This document shows, piece after piece, positions 1 through 4,965 of a stretch of 7,029 nucleotides of DNA. Numbering within the stretch: the first letter of the stretch is position 1; the number at the start of each line of letters is the position of its first letter. The DNA lies in assembly GCA_039029935.1 (NCBI GenBank), contig JBCCFC010000721.1, forward strand, positions 1 through 7,029. Direction: 5' to 3'. The position numbers and the translations under genes are program-made. This DNA is from G039029935 sp039029935 (GTDB taxonomy: Bacteria; Chloroflexota; Anaerolineae; Caldilineales; Caldilineaceae). The notes beneath the pieces were generated by a model. That model saw only the letters and a program-made list of their open reading frames with translations, was not told the DNA's origin and did not search any database.

Positions 1-140
1 ATCACAATATGCCAGACTGCCTGAGATTGGTAGGCAATGTAGCAATCCACCAACTCGAACTTCACCGAAAACACCTGGTATATGTATTTGGAGTTATGGT
101 TTACGTATTTTCTCCTTGTCTTGGATATGACATGATTCAT
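1..140 (-). CDS. Possible partial minus-strand protein, unknown function, C-terminus beyond left edge
   Basis: An open frame starts at an ATG (complement of 138-140) and runs without a stop to the left edge, giving 46 complete codons that begin MNHVISKTRRKYVNHNSKYI. It has a basic N-terminus followed by a mixed aromatic and hydrophobic stretch (IYQVFSVKFELVD). I do not recognise it. An AGGAGG ribosome binding site on the minus strand (complement of 155-160) lies 14 bases upstream of the ATG, longer than ideal, inside the end of the preceding small frame. That arrangement would fit a translationally coupled pair. No promoter or domain can be assigned. It could be a chance frame in AT-rich DNA; the sequence beyond the left edge would settle this. 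Confidence 0.27.
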   Translation of the reverse strand, partial: MNHVISKTRRKYVNHNSKYIYQVFSVKFELVDCYIAYQSQAVWHIV

Positions 141-149
141 TACAGCAGT

Positions 150-287
150 TTATTCCTCCTTTGGTATTGCTATGTTTATAAATTTCATCTCATTATATCT
201 GTCATATAATGCTATATTATCAAAATATTTTTTCCGACTGTTTTTAAGATGATGCTTGCGGCGCCTCTCACTTTTCCTCTTACTCAT
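150..287 (-). CDS. Possible small basic protein, 45 aa, unknown function
   Basis: A minus-strand ATG (complement of 285-287) opens a 45-residue frame beginning MSKRKSERRRKHHLKNSRKK and ending IAIPKEE. The first 20 residues are very rich in Lys, Arg and His, as in nucleic-acid-binding peptides. The stop lies 9 bases before the start of the next minus-strand frame, and its final codons (AAG GAG GAA TAA) contain an AGGAGG site that could serve that frame. Its own ribosome binding site is poor: GGAG lies only 2 bases before the ATG. An in-frame TTG at 335 would add 16 residues, with no better support. No family is recognised. The translation-like layout is the only argument for it. Confidence 0.25.
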   Translation of the reverse strand: MSKRKSERRRKHHLKNSRKKYFDNIALYDRYNEMKFINIAIPKEE

Positions 288-477
288 ATCTCCACTGCCG
301 TAACTTAAAGCTAAGAGCCACAAAATCTGACACAATGATAGTCTGTAAAACTAGACCTACATCACTTCACCCCTTGGCACCTCTCCCGCCCTTTAATGTA
401 GAGTTATTCCATCCATGTGATGGTGGTGAGGTCAAAACACAGTGGCAGGTGAGATGTCTTATGCAGCTACGCTATAC
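288..477. other. Intergenic stretch with no recognised gene
   Basis: This lies between the weak minus-strand frames and the first leader repeat. It has stretches of C-rich and G-rich sequence and a short hairpin (CCATC 409-413, GATGG 419-423). I see no RNA gene, terminator with a T-run, or convincing promoter pair. Homology to the leader of copy 3 stops abruptly at 478, so this stretch appears to be unique flank outside the repeated unit. Confidence 0.4.
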
Positions 478-527
478 GCCCACCCACCCAACTTCATCTA
501 TACTAAACGCACATTATTTCTATTCAT
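478..527 (+). repeat. Leader repeat, copy A (upstream of ATPase copy 1)
   Basis: This 50-base segment, containing TATACTAAACGCACATTATT, matches 4869-4918 at 49 of 50 bases. Shorter versions occur at 6755-6782 (26 of 28) and 4197-4223 (23 of 27). All lie at the 5' side of a gene in the array. It contains TATACT (499-504), a near-consensus -10, but the hexamer 17 bases upstream (ACGCCC) is not a good -35. The part between this repeat and the ATG has diverged from the other leaders. It may be an untranslated leader, a promoter remnant or a recombination substrate. Confidence 0.8.
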
Positions 528-570
528 TCACAGGATAAAAAATCTCGATTACACCTTGGTTCGATGCGTT

Positions 571-576
571 GGAGGA
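571..576 (+). promoter_or_regulatory. Ribosome binding site of ATPase copy 1
   Basis: GGAGGA lies 7 bases before the ATG at 584. It decides the start: the in-frame TTG at 569 overlaps this site and would leave it inside the coding region. The same arrangement, GGAG-type site then ACAAAC then ATGAGCAATTGG, recurs before the other copies. Confidence 0.85.
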
Positions 577-583
577 AACAAAC

Positions 584-2374
584 ATGAGCAATTGGAAACG
601 TTGGGGCGGTCCACTCGATGAAACAGGAGCAGAGTGGTTTGTCAACCGTTCTTTTGAGTTAGACTGGTTATGGACGTGGGCGTCCGAAGTACCCAAATCC
701 TTTCGGAGCCAAGCACTGGTTGGTTTGAGATGTACAGGCAAAACCGCAATTCTACATAAAATATTCAATCGACTTTATCATGAGCAGGAAAAGGTACTCC
801 CTGTTTATGTGACCTTTGGTGATTACGTTCGACAGACTGAGAAAAAAATTGACGCGTATTCCTTTGCTACTGAATTTTTTGAAGGCTACTGGCGCAGTTA
901 TTTATCCTTTAAATACCGTCAACCAGAGTTCCATCGCAAAATAATAGGGTTCACAAATCTTCATCTGTTTGCTCAAGAAGTCTCTGACAAGCTTGCACTT
1001 GAGTGGTTCGATGATTTCAATCGAAATCTTGACAGTAAACGGACTGATGGTCGAGGCATGGCAAAATTGGTCATTGCCATGCCGAATGCGATAGCCAGAG
1101 AATACAATAAGTCAACTGTGATTATGATTGATGAATTTCAAGCATTGACCAATGTTGTAGACCCTGACACAGGTCGGTATTATGATATTACCAACTTTTT
1201 TCAGCGGGCATCGGAAGCGCGCAAAGCACCGCTGATTGTCTCTGGCTCATCCATCTCAATGATGGTTGATGAGGCGTTGGTGGGTGCATTGTCAGGGCGT
1301 TTTAAGTCCACGCATTTGGAGCCATTAACACAAGATTATGCGACGGATATGATATTCCACTTGGCAGAGGTCTATAATATTAATGTGACCGAAAGACAAG
1401 CCCTTGAAATTTGGGAAGCAACACGCGGCTATCCTTATTCGATTGAATGTCTGCTACGCGACCCTGATTTTCCAAGCGAGAACCAACCTGATGAGGCATC
1501 GTTAGCAGACTTTTTTGTGCATGTGTTAACCAGCAAGACCAGTGAACTCAGAGAGCATTACCATGAAGAGTTTGGCAAATATATTAGCCAGTTGAATGAT
1601 GCAACGCGAAAGGTGCTGTTGTGGATTATTAAAAATCCAAAGAAGCGTGTTCGCCCCGTAAACATCGTTTCTGACTTGGCGATGGATGAGGATGCTGTCC
1701 GTGAATCGCTGGACCAGCTATATAAGGGGGATGTCATCAAGTCAACGGGCTGGTTTACCTATGAAGACCCTGCTAACCCGTTGTTACGACAATATATTTA
1801 CCATCAACATCGTGATGAAGTGGAGAATCTTGCGCCCGATATGGCATTGGATGATTTACGCAAAGAGATAAACAGCATTCGTGGCGAAGCCAATCGTCGT
1901 GTAGGGCATTTGGCTGAGATTATCGTGGGCGGTGTCATGAACCAATTTGATCGACGTGAGGTCGATGGCAAACTCTACTTTGGCGTTGATGAGGCAGTTG
2001 TGTTGCCTAAAATGACGCAGATTGACCGACGCGAAGGCGTTATCAAAAAAGGGGAGCAAAATGAGATTGATATTATCGGTGAGTACACCATCCCCAACCC
2101 GCAAGGTGGAGAACCAAAGACGGGGGCATGGTTTGTCTCTGTGCGCTACCGCAATGAAAAAATGGGTGTCGGTGAAATCAAAAAATTTATCAAACATGCG
2201 GCTGAGACTCAGAGCGAAAAACAATATGCAGAAGTGACACGATGGTATTTTAGCAAACTGGGGTTCACCAATGATGCCATGACATTGTTGAGGAAAGAAG
2301 GCATTTACTATAGTGATTTAGGCAAATTTGACAAATTGGCAAATATATTCGGTTTTTTTGGACTACGGTTTTAA
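584..2374 (+). CDS. Array ATPase copy 1: archaeal-type P-loop ATPase with winged helix and degenerate nuclease-like domain
   Basis: This 596-residue protein has a P-loop ATPase in its N-terminal half. Walker A is G47-LRCT-G52-K53-T54, Walker B is VIMID183-E184, a sensor-like strand reads PLIVSGSS (216-223), and LSGRF follows with R239. These features fit the archaeal ATPase family (Pfam Arch_ATPase), relatives of STAND NTPases whose members usually bind and hydrolyse ATP. Residues about 325-400 resemble a winged helix. Residues about 435-596 resemble a PD-(D/E)XK fold: E445 in the first helix, D496 in NEIDIIGE, then WFVSVRY, where S519-V520-R521 stands in for E-x-K. The nuclease is therefore probably inactive. 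No signal peptide or membrane segment is seen, so it is likely cytoplasmic. Walker A carries Cys at residue 50 where the other copies have Arg; that position is not catalytic. Its biological role is unknown; DNA-linked sensing or regulation is inferred only from the domains. Confidence 0.9.
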   Translation: MSNWKRWGGPLDETGAEWFVNRSFELDWLWTWASEVPKSFRSQALVGLRCTGKTAILHKIFNRLYHEQEKVLPVYVTFGDYVRQTEKKIDAYSFATEFFEGYWRSYLSFKYRQPEFHRKIIGFTNLHLFAQEVSDKLALEWFDDFNRNLDSKRTDGRGMAKLVIAMPNAIAREYNKSTVIMIDEFQALTNVVDPDTGRYYDITNFFQRASEARKAPLIVSGSSISMMVDEALVGALSGRFKSTHLEPLTQDYATDMIFHLAEVYNINVTERQALEIWEATRGYPYSIECLLRDPDFPSENQPDEASLADFFVHVLTSKTSELREHYHEEFGKYISQLNDATRKVLLWIIKNPKKRVRPVNIVSDLAMDEDAVRESLDQLYKGDVIKSTGWFTYEDPANPLLRQYIYHQHRDEVENLAPDMALDDLRKEINSIRGEANRRVGHLAEIIVGGVMNQFDRREVDGKLYFGVDEAVVLPKMTQIDRREGVIKKGEQNEIDIIGEYTIPNPQGGEPKTGAWFVSVRYRNEKMGVGEIKKFIKHAAETQSEKQYAEVTRWYFSKLGFTNDAMTLLRKEGIYYSDLGKFDKLANIFGFFGLRF

Positions 2375-2375
2375 T

Positions 2376-2380
2376 CGGAG
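2376..2380 (+). promoter_or_regulatory. Ribosome binding site of ATPase copy 2
   Basis: CGGAG starts one base after the copy 1 stop and lies 9 bases before the copy 2 ATG. The intergenic gap is only 15 bases and no leader repeat is present, so copy 2 must be read through from copy 1 or coupled to it. Confidence 0.75.
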
Positions 2381-2389
2381 AACACAAAC

Positions 2390-4195
2390 ATGAGCAATTG
2401 GAAAAGTTGGGGTGGCCCCCTTGATGAGTCTGGAGCAAAGTGGTTTGTTAATCGTTCTTTTGAGTTAGAATGGATGTGGGATTGGGCATCCAACATTCCA
2501 GATTCATTTCGCAGCCAAGCCTTAGTTGGGTTACGGCGTACTGGCAAAACAGCGATTTTACATAAAATATTCAATCGACTTTATCATGAGCAGGATAAAG
2601 TACTCCCTGTTTACATCTCGTTTGGCGATTATGTTCGGCAGACAGAGCGGAAAATTGATGCATACAAATTTGCCACAGAATTTTTTGAAGGGTACTTGCG
2701 CAGTTATTTAGCATTTGAGTATCGTCAACCGCAGTTTCATCAGAATACAGAACGATTAGATGCACTTCAAAAGTATGCGGAAAAGGTATCCGATAAAATT
2801 GCACTTGAACAGATTGACAGATTTTATACCAATCTAAACGGAAAATGGACATCTGGCACAAGTATGGCACAAGTTGCAATTGTGATGCCCAGTGCTGTCG
2901 CCAAAATATATGAAAAGCCGACGGTTGTTATCATTGACGAATTTCAGGCACTAACCAATGTATTAGACCCCAGCAATAATTTATACTATGATCTCACCAA
3001 CTTTTTCCAAAAGGCATCTGAGACACAATCTGCCCCCTTGATTGTCTCTGGCTCCTCTATCTCTATGATGGTTGATGAGGCTTTAACGGGGGCACTTTCA
3101 GGGCGTTTTCAGTCTACACATCTGGAACCACTAACCCAAGACTATGCGACCGATATGATATTCCGTCTGGCAGAGGTATATAATATTGATGTCACTGAAA
3201 GACAGGCTCTGGAAATTTGGGAAGCAACGAGAGGCTATCCATATTCCATTGAATGCCTGTTACGCAACCCAAATTTTCCAAGAAAGGGGCAATCGGAGGA
3301 TGCATCATTAGATGATTTTTTTGTCGATGTGTTGACGAGTCGAACAAGTGAATTGAGAGAGCATTATCATGAAGAATTTGGCAAATATATCAGTCGATTG
3401 AACGAGGCAACCCGTAAAGTATTGTTGTGGATTATTAAGAACCCAGAGAAAAGAATTCGCCCCAAAAATATTGTTGCCGACTTATTCATGGATGAAGATG
3501 CAGTTCGTGAATCACTGGACCAATTATACGAAGGTGATATTATTCGGTCGTCTGGCTGGTTTAGCTTTGAAGACCCAGCGGACCCACTTCTGCGCCAATA
3601 TATTCAGCACCAACATCGAGATGAGGTAGAAGAGCTTGCACCTGATGTTGCACTCAATGATTTACGCAAAGAGATCAACCGTATCCGTGGGATAGCCAGT
3701 CAGCAGGTGGGTCATTTGGCAGAAATCATTGTGGCTGGTGTCATGGACCGTTTTGATGGGCATCAGGTTGATGGCAATGATTACTTTGGGGTTGATGAGA
3801 TGATTTTGCTGCCCAAAATGACGCAAATTGACCGACGAGAAGGCGTCATCAAAAAAGGGGAGCAAAATGAAATCGATGTGATTGGTGAATATGCCATCCC
3901 TAGCGACCCCACTTCTAACAATCAGGGCGGAGAACCACAGACAGGGGCTTGGTTTGTTTCTGTACGCTATCGGAATCAAAAGATGGGCGCGGGTGAAGTC
4001 AAGAAGTTCATCAAAAATGCTGCCGAAACACAGGGTGAAAAACAATATGCAGTGGTGACACGATGGTATTTTAGCAAGCGAGGATTCACCAATGATGCCA
4101 TTAAATTATTGCAAAAAGAAGGCATCTATTATAACGATGTCAAACAGTTTAATGACTTAGCAAGTCTATTTGGCTTTTTGGGGTTGAAGTTCTGA
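2390..4195 (+). CDS. Array ATPase copy 2: archaeal-type P-loop ATPase with winged helix and degenerate nuclease-like domain
   Basis: This 601-residue paralogue is closest to copy 1. Walker A is intact with the usual Arg (G47-LRRT-GKT54), and Walker B is VVIID183-E184, followed by IVSGSS (218-223) and GRF with R239. The winged-helix part (about 325-400) is nearly that of copy 1. The nuclease-like part has E445, D496 and again S524-V525-R526 in place of E-x-K. It is five residues longer than copy 1 because of an insertion in the loop after the D496 strand (around SDPTSNNQ, 505-512). Residues about 113-178, between the Walker motifs, differ most from the other copies. The ATG sits 15 bases after copy 1, which suggests co-transcription. 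The stop is followed after one base by a degenerate leader repeat. Function beyond ATP binding is unknown. Confidence 0.91.
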   Translation: MSNWKSWGGPLDESGAKWFVNRSFELEWMWDWASNIPDSFRSQALVGLRRTGKTAILHKIFNRLYHEQDKVLPVYISFGDYVRQTERKIDAYKFATEFFEGYLRSYLAFEYRQPQFHQNTERLDALQKYAEKVSDKIALEQIDRFYTNLNGKWTSGTSMAQVAIVMPSAVAKIYEKPTVVIIDEFQALTNVLDPSNNLYYDLTNFFQKASETQSAPLIVSGSSISMMVDEALTGALSGRFQSTHLEPLTQDYATDMIFRLAEVYNIDVTERQALEIWEATRGYPYSIECLLRNPNFPRKGQSEDASLDDFFVDVLTSRTSELREHYHEEFGKYISRLNEATRKVLLWIIKNPEKRIRPKNIVADLFMDEDAVRESLDQLYEGDIIRSSGWFSFEDPADPLLRQYIQHQHRDEVEELAPDVALNDLRKEINRIRGIASQQVGHLAEIIVAGVMDRFDGHQVDGNDYFGVDEMILLPKMTQIDRREGVIKKGEQNEIDVIGEYAIPSDPTSNNQGGEPQTGAWFVSVRYRNQKMGAGEVKKFIKNAAETQGEKQYAVVTRWYFSKRGFTNDAIKLLQKEGIYYNDVKQFNDLASLFGFLGLKF

Positions 4196-4196
4196 T

Positions 4197-4223
4197 ATGC
4201 TATACGTACATTATTTCTATCCA
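4197..4223 (+). repeat. Degenerate leader repeat, copy B
   Basis: Aligning ATGCTATACGTACATTATTT and the next seven bases with ATACTAAACGCAC... of the full leader gives 23 matches in 27. It begins one base after the copy 2 TGA, exactly as the leader at 6755 begins one base after the copy 3 TGA. One of the four changes, ATA to ATG, creates the start codon of the 183-residue frame. Leader similarity ends about 4223, which marks the left border of foreign sequence. Confidence 0.65.
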
Positions 4224-4748
4224 AAACGTCCCCAAATGGACCCCCTCTGGGATGTCATCAACACCATCAACGACCCCACCGCTGGCCTCCAACAAAACCT
4301 TGTCCTCATTCCGAGCCAGTACAAATCACAGGACGCAGAGAAAGGCACAGAGCGCGTCTTCACCAAGATGGAGTACATGGCCTACTACGAAGCCACTGAA
4401 AGCGACAATTGTGACACCTTCCTGCCCAACATCTGGTCTGTGCAGTATGAAACCACTGGTGATGCAAATATGGTGAACATTGACGTGGGGACGACTGACT
4501 TTGATGGTGTACGCCGTGTCGTGGTGGTCTACACGACAGATGAAGGTGCTTGGGAGACGCTCCAGTTGAGCCAAGATGCGAGAGACGGTGATATCTGGAC
4601 AGGTTCACTGCCCAAAAAGAGCTTCATGGAATTCTTTGTACAGGCGGTGGATGCGCATGGGAATGTGGCTGTGCATGATAATAAGGGTGCGTATTTTACT
4701 GATTTCTTGATTGTAGACCAAGAATTTTTGCCAATCATCTCAATATAA
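4197..4748 (+). pseudogene. Chimeric remnant: leader-derived start joined to C-terminal end of an exported Ig-like protein
   Basis: The open frame encodes 183 residues. The first eight or nine, MLYVHYFY, are translated leader repeat (the full leader would read ILNAHYFY in the same phase). The rest looks like the tail of a larger protein. Residues about 78-168 have the strand pattern of a bacterial Ig-like domain, with DFDGVRRVVVVYT (101-113), EFFVQAVDAHGNVA (145-158) and DNKGAYF (161-167), and the frame ends FLPIISI. Domains of this kind sit near the C-terminus of secreted or surface proteins. No signal peptide is present, so the product would stay in the cytoplasm. Its codon use looks more GC-rich than that of the neighbouring ATPases. 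No clear ribosome binding site precedes it, though coupling to the copy 2 stop is possible. The frame is intact, so expression as a small protein cannot be excluded. Confidence 0.6.
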
Positions 4749-4770
4749 AATCAAATAATATGCGTGTTCT

Positions 4771-4806
4771 TCCGTATCCGCGTTTCTTTCTTAACGCGGA
4801 TACGGA
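4771..4806. repeat. Perfect 14-bp inverted repeat (hairpin) with a third related arm downstream
   Basis: TCCGTATCCGCGTT (4771-4784) and AACGCGGATACGGA (4793-4806) are perfect reverse complements around an 8-base loop (4785-4792). GATACGGAA recurs at 4815-4823 and can pair with TTCCGTATC at 4770-4778, so two alternative stems are possible. No T-run follows on either strand, so it is not a typical intrinsic terminator. It lies 22 bases after the 183-residue frame. It could still slow transcription, protect RNA ends, bind a protein or be part of a dispersed palindromic element. Confidence 0.8.
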
Positions 4807-4866
4807 GAAATGCAGATACGGAATTCGCTTCAAATACCACTCAAATAGCAACCACCAAACCACCAT

Positions 4867-4895
4867 TTGCCCACCCGCCCAACTTCATCTATACT
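4867..4895 (+). promoter_or_regulatory. Possible sigma-70-like promoter of ATPase copy 3
   Basis: TTGCCC (4867-4872, 4 of 6 to TTGACA) and TATACT (4890-4895, 5 of 6 to TATAAT) are exactly 17 bases apart. The predicted start of transcription would fall near 4902, inside the leader repeat, about 65 bases before the copy 3 ATG. The -10 is conserved in the leader before copy 1 but the -35 is not, which lowers confidence. Confidence 0.35.
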
Positions 4896-4918
4896 AAACG
4901 CACATTATTTCTATTCAT
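4869..4918 (+). repeat. Leader repeat, copy C (upstream of ATPase copy 3)
   Basis: It matches 478-527 at 49 of 50 bases; the only difference is G for A at 4877. Homology starts at the same base (GCCCACCC) in both, so the unit has a sharp 5' edge. Further similarity with the fourth leader continues from here to the ATG at 4966, including TTCAC.GATGAGCAG.AGG. Confidence 0.85.
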
Positions 4919-4951
4919 GCACGAATCCGAAACACACCTTCACAGATGAGC

Positions 4952-4957
4952 AGGAGG
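4952..4957 (+). promoter_or_regulatory. Ribosome binding site of ATPase copy 3
   Basis: A consensus AGGAGG lies 8 bases before the ATG at 4966. It settles the start: the frame stays open upstream to a TTG at 4867, but those 33 codons are leader repeat and would place this site inside the gene. Confidence 0.88.
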
Positions 4958-4965
4958 CAACAAAC

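Noticed and set aside
9..209. Plus-strand frame of 66 codons
   Set aside because: No ribosome binding site, low-complexity hydrophobic and aromatic composition, and no recognisable family. It lies opposite the better supported minus-strand frames.
335..538. Plus-strand frame of 67 codons that ends in the leader repeat
   Set aside because: Its last part is only translated leader repeat (ILNAHYFYS) and its beginning has no ribosome site or family resemblance.
1856..2224. Long antisense frame in copy 1, with equivalents at 3662-4045 and 6226-6573
   Set aside because: They lie opposite the same conserved coding segment in each copy, so their similarity follows from the sense strand. No ribosome sites or plausible protein features.
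4252..4608. Overlapping frames in other phases within the exported-protein remnant
   Set aside because: Codon-biased shadows of the 4197-4748 frame: one plus-strand and two minus-strand, none with its own start signals or family resemblance.
4771..4806. Intrinsic terminator for the 183-residue frame
   Set aside because: The stem is strong, but no T-run follows it on either strand, so only an inverted repeat is claimed.
4867..4965. N-terminal extension of copy 3 by 33 codons
   Set aside because: The extension starts with TTG, consists of leader repeat, and would put the AGGAGG site inside the gene. All copies share a start at ATGAGCAATTGG.
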